This document shows, piece by piece, positions 15,788-22,566 of a stretch of 26,307 bases of DNA. The position numbers and the translations under genes were made by a program. The DNA lies in NCBI GenBank assembly GCA_937943045.1, contig CALEBN010000026.1, positions 1 through 26,307 of the forward strand, given 5' to 3'. The first letter of the stretch is position 1. Every line of letters starts with the position of its first letter. The DNA comes from an uncultured Collinsella sp. (lineage in GTDB: Bacteria > Actinomycetota > Coriobacteriia > Coriobacteriales > Coriobacteriaceae). The notes under the pieces were generated by a model. It did not search any database and was not told the DNA's origin. It saw nothing but the letters and a program-made list of their open reading frames with translations.

Positions 15788-15824
15788 AAAGGGCCGCTCT
15801 GGGCAATCCAGGGCGGCCCTTTTT
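15788..15824. terminator. Terminator of the EF-G-like gene, shared with the nuclease gene
   Basis: A 10-bp stem AAAGGGCCGC/GCGGCCCTTT (15788-15797 with 15813-15822) with an inner CTGG/CCAG helix, then Ts to 15824. AAA on the other side allows bidirectional use. The following 15825-15860 contains CTGGGGGACGGAGG, possibly a degenerate palindromic repeat. Confidence 0.85.
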
Positions 15825-15884
15825 GATCCCTGGGGGACGGAGGAAAACGAATCATTTTAGGTTTTGGGGCAGCTTTTGTCGGCC

Positions 15885-16868
15885 CTAGTCTCCCGAGGCC
15901 TGATTGCGACCGGTGGCGTAGTCGATCTGCACATGCGGCTGCAGGTTGTAGCAATATACGTGGAAACAGAGGGTCTTGCCGTGGTCCTCGACCGATTGCG
16001 CCTCAAGGCGTACGCCACGGCAGACAAGGTCCTCTTCGTTATACATGGGCGTGACGCGATAGAGCACATGGTTACCCGTATCGCGAATATAGTTGAGAAT
16101 CTGCTCTTCAAACGGTAGCATGCCCGTCTCGTTGAGATAGCGCGTGCCGGTGAGGAGATTCTTGCGGTTGGCGTTTTCGCCGCAGAGCGACCAAGCGATA
16201 AGGTGGCAGCGGTTGTAGAGACTCTGGCCCGGAATAAAGTCGTAGCGCTGTTGGTGCCATCCGGCGGGGTGGATACGCGAGATATCGCCGCGCTTGCCCT
16301 GACCGAGCGATTCGGGGCCCACGCAGGCGAGCGCTTTGCGAGTGCGGCCCAAGCTGTCGAGCTTGGAGAACTTCTTAAAGCAGCCCTCTTCGGTGGCGCG
16401 CTCGTATTCATCGAGCGTGAATGACGGCGTGCCGAGCGCGTGCGTGCTGTCGGCGCGAAGGGCAACATAGGGATTGCCGGCGTAGTCGGGAATGCTGCTG
16501 AGATATACGCCGCGGGCGCGGTCGAGATCGGGGTTTTCGACCTCGTCGATGGGGGTAGCGGTACTGTCGGCGGAGCCGTCGTCACCGGTGTCGGTTGCGG
16601 CGGAATCGGAGCCATCGCCAGAGACTTGGCTATTTTGAGAGTCCGAGGAGCTCGCTGTTCCCGATTCGAGTCGGGCAACCAGGTCTGCCTCGTCGTCGGT
16701 GCGGCTGGGACTCTCGTTTTGTTTCTCGGCCAGAGCTACCGCCTGCTCATCGCTTTGCGGCGACAGCAGCTTGGGCGCTCCGTCGAGCGACCCTGTGAAC
16801 AGCGCAAACCCCAGCACCACGGCGGTGCCGATGGAAAGCACTTGCTTGTAGGCGGACTTGCGCGACAT
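15885..16868 (-). CDS. Secreted DNA/RNA non-specific endonuclease
   Basis: 327 aa. Beta-beta-alpha-metal nuclease of the DNA-entry nuclease type. A short basic N-terminus and hydrophobic stretch (about 8-27) form a signal peptide or anchor; a Ser/Asp/Thr-rich linker (about 35-115) leads to the nuclease domain. The catalytic motif is YNRCHLIAWSL (218-228) with H222 as the general base, followed by ENANRKNLLTGTRYLN (231-246), which holds the metal-binding Asn. The family usually has DRGH or NRGH; Cys replaces Gly here, as in several Gram-positive members. Likely roles are extracellular nucleic-acid degradation or DNA uptake; no competence genes are in the window. AGGAG precedes the ATG at 16868. 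Confidence 0.9.
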   Translation of the reverse strand: MSRKSAYKQVLSIGTAVVLGFALFTGSLDGAPKLLSPQSDEQAVALAEKQNESPSRTDDEADLVARLESGTASSSDSQNSQVSGDGSDSAATDTGDDGSADSTATPIDEVENPDLDRARGVYLSSIPDYAGNPYVALRADSTHALGTPSFTLDEYERATEEGCFKKFSKLDSLGRTRKALACVGPESLGQGKRGDISRIHPAGWHQQRYDFIPGQSLYNRCHLIAWSLCGENANRKNLLTGTRYLNETGMLPFEEQILNYIRDTGNHVLYRVTPMYNEEDLVCRGVRLEAQSVEDHGKTLCFHVYCYNLQPHVQIDYATGRNQASGD

Positions 16869-16871
16869 TGA

Positions 16872-16916
16872 GGCTCCTGGATGGACGGTTGGGAGTCTAC
16901 CAGTCTAGCAGGAGCC
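16872..16916 (-). promoter_or_regulatory. Inverted repeat covering the nuclease ribosome binding site
   Basis: GGCTCCTG (16872-16879) and CAGGAGCC (16909-16916) are perfect complements 29 nt apart. One arm contains the AGGAG of the nuclease gene, so a transcript starting upstream of 16916 could hide it. No promoter could be placed with confidence. Confidence 0.35.
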
Positions 16917-17030
16917 GGCAGAGGCCGTCCCGCCGAACAAATACTCAAGATTTGGAATAGACGCTGCTGATTCATTTGCCTCATATGGAGCTGCGGCGGT
17001 TGTATACATGGAATCAGTCGGCGTTTCTCC

Positions 17031-17074
17031 AGATAAAACCTGCCAAAATAAACCTGTCCCTTTTTGGCGGGTTA
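17031..17074 (+). repeat. REP-like hairpin, copy A (left flank of the AlbA_2 module)
   Basis: 44 bp: AGATA, the stem AACCTGCCAAAA, a loop with ACCTGTCCC, and the return stem TTTTTGGCGGGTT. It differs from copy B (19119-19162) at two positions only and has the same orientation. A partial inverted copy is at 22163-22191. Confidence 0.88.
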
Positions 17075-17143
17075 ATCGGGGACTATTTCACCGCAACTTA
17101 GGGCACGGTTAGGAAGTGCGCACCTTAAAGAGTGGAGCCCATG

Positions 17144-17334
17144 ATTAGAGAGGTCGCGCTCGTCTCTCTAAATGTCTCTCTAAAGAGAAAGCCAGTTAAA
17201 GAGATAACATTAGGCAATCTAGCGGTGAATTCGATACATCTTTCTAAATTTCTCTCTAAAATAAGATGCTTATCTCTCTAAAGTTAGAGAGATATACTAT
17301 ACTTTAGAGAGATAAATCTATCGTTTTAGAGAGA
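17144..17334. promoter_or_regulatory. Operator array of TCTCTCTAAA / TTTAGAGAGA sites
   Basis: About ten 10-bp sites. Near-perfect or perfect on the plus strand: 17163, 17175, 17251, 17273; inverted: 17283, 17303, 17325; degenerate: 17144, 17195, 17239. Centre-to-centre steps are 19, 12, 20, 44, 12, 22, 10, 20 and 22 bp, close to whole helical turns, so the sites tend to face one side of the DNA. The array covers the promoter and reaches to five bases before the start codon of the AlbA_2 gene. Together with copy A it fills the 470-bp gap; 16917-17030 and 17075-17143 show nothing I can name. Confidence 0.8.
17270..17298 (+). promoter_or_regulatory. Candidate promoter inside the operator array
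   Basis: TTATCT (17270-17275), 17-bp spacer, TATACT (17293-17298). The spacer is filled by two facing operator sites, so a bound protein would block polymerase. Confidence 0.5.
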
Positions 17335-17338
17335 CGGA

Positions 17339-19039
17339 ATGCCAATGCTGCTGGATGAACCTCTTGGCCTTATCGTTGAGCGCCTTCGCAGGCGGGGGAC
17401 TGATGACGCATCGGTAGAAGTTAAAGCCTGCACGAATAAATTGAGCGCAGACGTATGGGAGACAGTGAGCGCTTTTGCGAACACAGCGGGTGGGCTCATT
17501 ATTTTGGGTCTAAACGAAGCTGAAGGATTTGTTCCTTCGGCTAACTTTGCTATCGATAGGGTGCGCGATCAGTTTGTTTCGGGTATCGGAGACGGAGGGT
17601 CAGCAGCAGTGGTGACCCATGCGCCGCGGTACGAGCTTGATCGAGGCGAGGTCGACGGGCTCCAGGTGCTTCTGGTGCGTATCTTTGAACTTGAGCTTAA
17701 AGCGAAACCTTGCTATATCGGCGCGCGCGGCGTACAGAACGGTAGCTACAAGCGCGTGGATGATAAAGATATCAAGATGTCACCCGCTGAGCTATATGAG
17801 CTGCAGAGTGCGTTGCTTCCGAGCGATGCAGACGGCACGGTGGTTTCGGAGGCAACAGTCGAGGATTTGGATCCAGATGTCGTGCGGTCTATTATCGCAA
17901 ATCGCCGGCTGCAGACCCCCCGCGTTTTGCGCGGGGCCGATACGCTGGAAAAGCAGCTGGTCAGACTCAATATCACTACAAAGGATGGAGCGGTGAAGCT
18001 CGCAGGGCTTCTGTCGGCGGGAATTTACCCCCAGCAGTTCTATTCCAAACTGATGATCGATGTCGCCGTTCATTCCGATGTGGAAAAATCTGCACCCGGG
18101 CAACCCCGATTTATTGACCGCCAGTTGTGCGATGGCCCGATTCCGGCTTGCATCGAAGATGCCCTTGCCGCGATTGGACGAAACTTGCGCAAAGCGGCGA
18201 TAGTGCAAGGCGCTGGCAGAAGGGAGGATTGGGAAGTTCCCCAGGAGGTTTTGCGCGAGGCCTTGGCAAATGCCTGCATCCATCGAGAATATTCGCCCAT
18301 GTTTGTGGGGCAGGCTGTGAGTGTCGATATCTATCCAGACAGAATAGAGATCAAAAACCCTGGCGGGCTTTGGGGCGGAAAGACGGTGGACAATCTTGCG
18401 GACGGGGAATCGCGCTGCCGAAACCCAAAGCTCATGAGCCTAATGGGGGCGACGCCGTTAGAGCATGCCGAGGGGGCCGTTGCGGAAAGCCAGGGATCTG
18501 GTATCCCGGCTATGATTCGCGAGATGGAGTCTCGTTCGCTTGGAAGGCCGAAATTTATCGTTAAGGCCGATTCGTTTACGGTGCTGCTTTCCCGGCACGG
18601 GGCGGAGCTTGCTGAAAACCGCACGTGGATTCAGAGCCATGTGGGCACCGAGCTGACGGATCGCGAGGAAACATTGCTCATGTTTATGCGGGAGCATGGG
18701 TGCGTATGCGATGTTCAAAAAATACGAGAGGCCCTGAAGTGGGATTCGGATGACATTCGCCTGATCTGCGGGGATCTTGTCGATAAACATGTCCTGTCAA
18801 AATGTGGCAAAGACACGTTTGAGATTATCGATATGAGCAGAGAATCGTCAGCTTCGACAGCGGATAGGATCCTGGAGGCTCTCAGCGCCGAAGTGGATAT
18901 GACGGCGCGAGAAATAGCGGTTGCATCGGGGGTCAAAATTTCGTCCGTCCGCTACCATCTGCCAAAAATGGCGGATAAAGGACTCATCGAAGTAATGGGT
19001 TCGTCGACGAGCCGCAACCGCCGCTATCGGAAGAAGTAG
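17339..19039 (+). CDS. AlbA_2 / HATPase / winged-helix putative transcriptional regulator
   Basis: 566 aa. Three parts: an AlbA_2 (Schlafen-type) nucleic-acid-binding domain (about 24-140; VEVKA, then VSAFANTAGGLIILGLNE), a GHKL-like ATP-binding domain (about 295-415; REALANACIHREYS with the N-box Asn, IEIKNPGGL near 336-344, GSGIPAMI near 386), and two C-terminal helix-turn-helix segments (about 438-497 and 506-566; TAREIAVASGVKISSVRYHL). This is the COG2865 architecture, generally annotated as ATP-dependent regulator or RecG-related; the regulated genes are unknown. The start ATG has only a weak GGA upstream; ATG 17345 is an alternative. Codon use is less GC-biased than neighbours. A dense site array upstream suggests autoregulation, and flanking 44-bp repeats suggest a mobile or replaceable module. 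Confidence 0.85.
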   Translation: MPMLLDEPLGLIVERLRRRGTDDASVEVKACTNKLSADVWETVSAFANTAGGLIILGLNEAEGFVPSANFAIDRVRDQFVSGIGDGGSAAVVTHAPRYELDRGEVDGLQVLLVRIFELELKAKPCYIGARGVQNGSYKRVDDKDIKMSPAELYELQSALLPSDADGTVVSEATVEDLDPDVVRSIIANRRLQTPRVLRGADTLEKQLVRLNITTKDGAVKLAGLLSAGIYPQQFYSKLMIDVAVHSDVEKSAPGQPRFIDRQLCDGPIPACIEDALAAIGRNLRKAAIVQGAGRREDWEVPQEVLREALANACIHREYSPMFVGQAVSVDIYPDRIEIKNPGGLWGGKTVDNLADGESRCRNPKLMSLMGATPLEHAEGAVAESQGSGIPAMIREMESRSLGRPKFIVKADSFTVLLSRHGAELAENRTWIQSHVGTELTDREETLLMFMREHGCVCDVQKIREALKWDSDDIRLICGDLVDKHVLSKCGKDTFEIIDMSRESSASTADRILEALSAEVDMTAREIAVASGVKISSVRYHLPKMADKGLIEVMGSSTSRNRRYRKK

Positions 19040-19052
19040 ATGCAGCCGAATT

Positions 19053-19095
19053 GCCCCTCTACCGTCTCTCGAAGTTTGATGGGTGCTAGAGGGGC
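19053..19095 (+). terminator. Stem-loop after the AlbA_2 gene
   Basis: GCCCCTCTA (19053-19061) pairs with TAGAGGGGC (19087-19095) across a 25-nt loop. No T tract follows at once (TTTT at 19111), so termination is uncertain; copy B immediately downstream may add to it. Confidence 0.45.
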
Positions 19096-19118
19096 GACTG
19101 CCTCGCGATATTTTCCCA

Positions 19119-19162
19119 AGATAAAACCTGCCAAAACAAACCTGTCCCTTTTTGGCAGGTTA
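19119..19162 (+). repeat. REP-like hairpin, copy B (right flank of the AlbA_2 module)
   Basis: Matches copy A at 42 of 44 positions, same orientation, with a better stem (AACCTGCCAAAA with TTTTGGCAGGTT). Its last three bases are the stop codon of larE on the minus strand, so it also lies at the 3' end of that transcript and may terminate both genes. Confidence 0.9.
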
Positions 19163-20038
19163 CTGATTCATGTTGCCGTGGATGTAGGGGGTGACCTCGG
19201 GGAAGATATGGCCGCAGCCCAGCTCGCGCAGCGCGGACTCGATAACGGCGGGCAGCGGGGTTTTGCCCTCGGCATCGACGGCGGTGCCGCCGAGGGCGGC
19301 AATCTTGACGACATCTGCGGGTGCGGCCTCGATATGCATGCAGCCGCCGACCAAGCGCGCGCGAAGCTGGGCCAGGTCAAGATCGTGCAGGTAATCCTCG
19401 CAGGTGCGGATTAAATCGACCTTCTCGCGCGTAAGCTCCTCGCCCGTGGGGACGCGGGTGGCAAGGCAGGCTCCCGCCGGCAGGTTCCAGACGGGATAGC
19501 CCCATGCGCGCAGCAGCTTGCGCTCTTCGTCCTTGGTAAAGCCGACCTCCATAAGAGGGGAGCGTACGCCGAGCTCTTCTGCCGCGCGCATGCCGGGGCG
19601 GTAGTCACCGCGATCGCTTGCATTACTGCCATCGATGACGGTGGAAAAGCCCAGCGACTTGGCGTGGTTGACGATGGCGGTAAAGCCGGCCTGCTTGCAG
19701 TGGTAGCAGCGATTGGCGTCGTTGCAGGCTACTTGGGGGAGCTGCAGCTGATCGACCGAAAGATTGAGCACGGGGAGCTTAAAATGCGGCCCCTCATTGG
19801 TTTGCCCGTCAACGGATCGCTCAAACGAGGTTTGTTCGGGCGTGCCGATGAGCGGCGTGGTGAGGTGAACGAGAAGCGTGCTGGCAGGCATAATGCGGGC
19901 GCAGACCGCGGCCAAAAAGCTGCTATCGACGCCACCGGAAAAGCCGATGGCGACGCGTCCGTATGCCAAAAGCAACTGCTCGAGCGTCGCGAGTTTGTCC
20001 TGAAGCTCCTCTGCAGGTGCAGTAGTGTCTGAAAGCAT
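19160..20038 (-). CDS. larE: ATP-dependent sacrificial sulfur transferase LarE-like
   Basis: 292 aa. PP-loop enzyme that adenylates a pyridinium dicarboxylate precursor and transfers sulfur to it during synthesis of the nickel-pincer cofactor of lactate racemase. PP-loop SGGVDSS is at 34-40. C191 in PAGACLATRVP matches the position of the sacrificial cysteine; C111 and C114 (RCYHCK) add a CxxC pair, so with C191 it could instead hold an iron-sulfur cluster, as proposed for three-cysteine LarE forms. No larA, larB or larC is in the window, so a different sulfur-transfer target is possible. AAGGAT precedes the ATG. The stop codon is the edge of repeat copy B. Confidence 0.9.
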   Translation of the reverse strand: MLSDTTAPAEELQDKLATLEQLLLAYGRVAIGFSGGVDSSFLAAVCARIMPASTLLVHLTTPLIGTPEQTSFERSVDGQTNEGPHFKLPVLNLSVDQLQLPQVACNDANRCYHCKQAGFTAIVNHAKSLGFSTVIDGSNASDRGDYRPGMRAAEELGVRSPLMEVGFTKDEERKLLRAWGYPVWNLPAGACLATRVPTGEELTREKVDLIRTCEDYLHDLDLAQLRARLVGGCMHIEAAPADVVKIAALGGTAVDAEGKTPLPAVIESALRELGCGHIFPEVTPYIHGNMNQ

Positions 20039-20072
20039 GAAACGATCCTTACCATTGAGTACTCGATCGAAA

Positions 20073-20116
20073 ACTATAATCCTACCGAGCTGCCTGTCAT
20101 AAGACTTCCGCTTATG
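20073..20116. promoter_or_regulatory. larE promoter and inverted repeat in the divergent gap
   Basis: Minus strand: ATGACA (20095-20100), 16-bp spacer, TATAGT (20073-20078). Overlapping the -35 is CATAAG-N7-CTTATG (20098-20116). Also in the gap: GAGTACTC (20057-20064) and a TATATAC direct repeat near 20135-20150. A regulator is not assigned. Confidence 0.4.
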
Positions 20117-20205
20117 TAACGAAAGTGCAATATGCTATATACGTTATATACAAGTTTGTAAAGTGCGGTAGAGTGGCAGTAATGCAATCCGGTGAGGGGG
20201 CCGAT

Positions 20206-20856
20206 ATGATCAGGGCTGTTATTTTTGACATGGACGGAACGCTGGTCGATACCGAGCGTTTAGGCATCAAGGCATGGAAGGCGGGCGCTGCCGAGCTGGG
20301 GATCGCGATTGATGATGCTCTGATCCATCAGTTTATCGGCCGCACGCTGCCCGATGTCATGGACATCCTTGATGAACATTACGGTAGTCGCGAAACCGCC
20401 GAGGCGATCTATGTCCGCCACAAGGAGATTCGCGACGAGATAGTCAAGACCGAACTGGAGCTTAAGGCCGGCGCCGCCGAGTGTCTAGACGAGCTGCTGG
20501 CTGCGGGCTATCACGTGGGCCTTGCGACGTCGTCGCGCCACGTTACGGCGGAGCGCAACCTTAAGATGGTCGGCCTCTTTGACAAGTTTGAAACGGTGAC
20601 CTGTGGCGAGGACGTCGTGCACGGCAAGCCCAACCCTGAGATGTACCTGCTTGCCTGCGAGCGCGCGGGCTTCGCTCCCGAGGAATGTGCCGTGGTCGAG
20701 GATTCGCGCAACGGCTGCGTCTCGGGCATCACGGCCGGCTGCCATGTCTTTGCCGTTCCCGATATCGTGCCGCTGCCGCAGGACGTGGTGGATGGCTGCG
20801 AGGCCGTGCTCGATACGTTGTTCGATCTGACGGCGGCGGTCAAGGCCGTGCGCTAG
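20206..20856 (+). CDS. HAD-superfamily phosphatase / phosphoglucomutase-like
   Basis: 216 aa. Haloacid-dehalogenase hydrolase with a helical cap (subfamily IA). Motif I DMDGTLVDT (9-17; nucleophile Asp then acid/base Asp), motif II LATSS, motif III Lys in GKPNPEMY, motif IV VVEDSRNG are all present. Closest in feel to beta-phosphoglucomutase or 2-deoxyglucose-6-phosphatase-like enzymes; the substrate is unknown. The ATG at 20206 is chosen since GAGGGGG precedes it and motif I then falls at the usual distance; the ATG at 20125 lies in promoter-like AT-rich DNA. It is divergent from larE and convergent with the lacI-type gene. Confidence 0.88.
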   Translation: MIRAVIFDMDGTLVDTERLGIKAWKAGAAELGIAIDDALIHQFIGRTLPDVMDILDEHYGSRETAEAIYVRHKEIRDEIVKTELELKAGAAECLDELLAAGYHVGLATSSRHVTAERNLKMVGLFDKFETVTCGEDVVHGKPNPEMYLLACERAGFAPEECAVVEDSRNGCVSGITAGCHVFAVPDIVPLPQDVVDGCEAVLDTLFDLTAAVKAVR

Positions 20857-20894
20857 ACAATTGCGGAGCTGAAACGAGCAATTGGCCGTCTTTG

Positions 20895-20944
20895 CGCTCA
20901 AGCAAAAGAGGTCCGGCAATGGTCGGGCCTCTTTTGCTTGAGCG
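20895..20944. terminator. Bidirectional terminator, HAD gene and LacI-type gene
   Basis: A perfect 17-bp stem (20895-20911 with 20928-20944) with CAAAAGAGG/CCTCTTTTG at its heart and a GC closing loop. T and A tracts within the stem fit use from both sides. Confidence 0.85.
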
Positions 20945-20969
20945 GCGTTTTGGCATACTGGCCGACGTG

Positions 20970-22082
20970 CTATAGATACGCGCCGAGGTTGATGGCGGTG
21001 GCTTCGGCTTGGCTGCTCGCCTGGGTACTGGCGCGCTCCAAGAGGAACGGCCGCACGAGTTCCTGACGGTTGATGTCCTCGGCGGCTGTGACCGCAGTAA
21101 CGGTTCTCGCTGCGGAACCAATGCGGATGTGCTTGGTTTTTGCCGGCGCCTTGTTCTCGATTTGCTCCATGAGCAGCTGGACACCCTTGCGGCCAATCTC
21201 GTAGCCCGGGGGTGCCACCGTGGTGAGGGGGACCGACCCGCTCCATGCAAGCGGGTTGCCGTCGCAGCCGGCCACGCGAACCTGTTCGGGGACGGAGATG
21301 CCTTTGTCGGTCAACGCCGAGATAACGCCCGAGGCCAATACATCGGTAAGGCCGATGACAAAATCGGGACGCTCGCCGGTAGAGCGCTCGGCAATCTGAG
21401 CGCCGATGCTGTAACCATCGGCAGCGGTATTCCATTCTCCGGCGTCAATGACCTCAATTTTGATATCGGGATGCAGGACGAGGGCCTTATGAATGCCAAG
21501 TACGCGCAGGGTGAGCTGCATAAATGCCGCTCTGCCCACAACGGTGATATGGCGCGCGCCGCGGGTGATGGCGAGCTCGGCGATAATGCGCCCTTGCGCC
21601 TCGTTGTCGGCGGCCACGTAGTAACCGGGTTCGGAGCAGTGGATGTCCAGATGGACGATCGGCACGGGCATCTTGGTCATTGCGGGGTGCCAATCGGGGG
21701 ACGCCATAGGCTGAACCATGACGCCGGACATCTGCGTGCCCATAAAATAGCGCAGGTAGTGGTCCTCGAGGATGTCGTCGTTATCGGCGTTGGCGATGAG
21801 CAGGTCATAGCCGTGCTTGCGGGCCTCGTTATGGGCGCCGCTGGCAATTTGGAGCGAGAAGCCATGGTCGAGACGGGGGAGGACCAGGCCAAAGGACTTG
21901 GTGGCGCCGCCCGCGAGCTGACGAGCACTTTGGTTGGGCAGGTAGCCAAGGCGATTGATGGTCTCGTTGATGAGCTTGAGGGTCTCGGGGCGCAGCTTTT
22001 CGGGGTGGTTGAGCGCGTTGGATACCGTGCCCAGCGAGACTCCTGCCTCGCGCGCGACGTCGCTGATTTTTACCTTTGCCAT
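20970..22082 (-). CDS. LacI-family transcriptional regulator
   Basis: 370 aa. N-terminal helix-turn-helix VKISDVAREAGVSLGTVSNALN (residues 4-25; shown in the sequence as the standard LacI reading head) followed by the hinge-helix region NQSARQLAGG and a periplasmic-binding-like sensor domain (about 60-340). Represses or activates in response to a sugar or nucleoside-like ligand that cannot be inferred. The ATG at 22082 is chosen because AAAGGGG precedes it and the HTH then starts at residue 4; the longer frame begins inside the -35. A 14-bp LacI-type palindrome lies between -10 and start codon, so it probably controls itself. The C-terminus is slightly extended (~25 residues, Ala/Ser-rich). 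Confidence 0.92.
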   Translation of the reverse strand: MAKVKISDVAREAGVSLGTVSNALNHPEKLRPETLKLINETINRLGYLPNQSARQLAGGATKSFGLVLPRLDHGFSLQIASGAHNEARKHGYDLLIANADNDDILEDHYLRYFMGTQMSGVMVQPMASPDWHPAMTKMPVPIVHLDIHCSEPGYYVAADNEAQGRIIAELAITRGARHITVVGRAAFMQLTLRVLGIHKALVLHPDIKIEVIDAGEWNTAADGYSIGAQIAERSTGERPDFVIGLTDVLASGVISALTDKGISVPEQVRVAGCDGNPLAWSGSVPLTTVAPPGYEIGRKGVQLLMEQIENKAPAKTKHIRIGSAARTVTAVTAAEDINRQELVRPFLLERASTQASSQAEATAINLGAYL

Positions 22083-22092
22083 AGCGGCCCCT

Positions 22093-22106
22093 TTGATACG
22101 TTTCAA
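22093..22106. promoter_or_regulatory. LacI-type operator (autoregulatory)
   Basis: TTGATACGTTTCAA, a palindrome with the central CG typical of LacI/GalR operators and one mismatch between half-sites. It sits 11 bp upstream of the regulator's start codon, downstream of its -10. Confidence 0.6.
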
Positions 22107-22117
22107 GTACGAGTCAG

Positions 22118-22148
22118 ATTGTAGCATCGCCCGTCCCGAGGGTGTCAA
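22118..22148 (-). promoter_or_regulatory. Promoter of the LacI-family regulator gene
   Basis: TTGACA (22143-22148), a 19-bp spacer (slightly long), TACAAT (22118-22123), on the minus strand. Confidence 0.55.
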
Positions 22149-22162
22149 AGCCTGTCAATTGG

Positions 22163-22191
22163 GGGCAGGTTTATTTTGGCAGGTTTTATCT
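22163..22191 (-). repeat. REP-like element, partial copy C (inverted)
   Basis: The reverse complement matches the first 29 bp of copy A at 28 positions. The right half of the hairpin is missing. This is the first of several repeats filling the 484-bp gap between the LacI-type and binding-protein genes. Confidence 0.8.
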
Positions 22192-22216
22192 GGGCAAACA
22201 CCGAAGCCCAGACCAC

Positions 22217-22260
22217 ACCACCGCAAGGGTGGCGCAGCGCGCTGCCTCCTTTGCGGTGGT
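22217..22260. repeat. Inverted repeat with ACCACCGCAA arms
   Basis: Perfect 10-bp arms (22217-22226 and 22251-22260), extendable by G-U and G-C pairs; inside is the palindrome GCAGCGCGCTGC (22234-22245). The arm sequence recurs in the hairpin at 24140-24174. Confidence 0.75.
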
Positions 22261-22282
22261 CGCGTTGCCTGGCCCTTCAATT

Positions 22283-22419
22283 GTCTCGATCTGTAACATC
22301 TGGACGACAAAGCAAGACCTACCTGTTACAGATTGAGACAGATCGCCGGGGCCGGGCGGAAAATCTCGATCTGTAACAGCAAGCCCTCTTTCGGCGCCCC
22401 AGATGTTACAGATTGAGAC
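22283..22419. repeat. Two tandem TCTCGATCTGTAACA hairpins
   Basis: Four half-sites: TCTCGATCTGTAACA at 22284-22298 and 22364-22378, and the inverted form TGTTACAGATTGAGA at 22324-22338 and 22404-22418. Each direct/inverted pair makes a stem with one mismatch; the two hairpins have unrelated loops of ~25 nt. No reading frame or promoter inside. Confidence 0.85.
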
Positions 22420-22450
22420 GTTTCGGCGGAGCTTGTTGTCAGACACCCGA

Positions 22451-22485
22451 ACCACCACAAAGGTGCCTGTCCCCTTTGTGGTGGT
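22451..22485. repeat. Hairpin with GGTGCCTGTCCCC core
   Basis: 13-bp perfect arms ACCACCACAAAGG (22451-22463) and CCTTTGTGGTGGT (22473-22485) around a TGCCTGTCC loop, then TTTT. It could act as a terminator on the plus strand but follows no plus-strand gene, so a repeat element is the better call. Related to 24140-24174. Confidence 0.85.
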
Positions 22486-22524
22486 TTTGGCGCGGCTGGG
22501 CTGCGCGTTAAACGGTGGAGTGTC

Positions 22525-22530
22525 TACAAT
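22525..22530 (+). promoter_or_regulatory. -10 box of the second ABC operon
   Basis: TACAAT, 36 bp before the ATG at 22567. No convincing -35. Confidence 0.45.
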
Positions 22531-22566
22531 GGAAGCCGTTTTGAACGTAGATTGAAAGGCTTTGGT

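Noticed and set aside
15825..15860. A further CTGGGGGACGGAGG palindromic repeat
   Set aside because: No complementary arm is visible, so it may be only a degenerate fragment; not listed as its own feature.
17144..17334. CRISPR-like array
   Set aside because: Units are 10 bp, in both orientations, with no constant spacer length and no cas genes; an operator array fits better.
20125..20205. Upstream start for the HAD gene adding 27 residues
   Set aside because: The extension lies in AT-rich promoter-like DNA and the Shine-Dalgarno GAGGGGG points to the ATG at 20206.
22451..22489. Rho-independent terminator (stem followed by TTTT)
   Set aside because: No plus-strand gene precedes it; the stem is a known repeat in this window with a related copy at 24140-24174.
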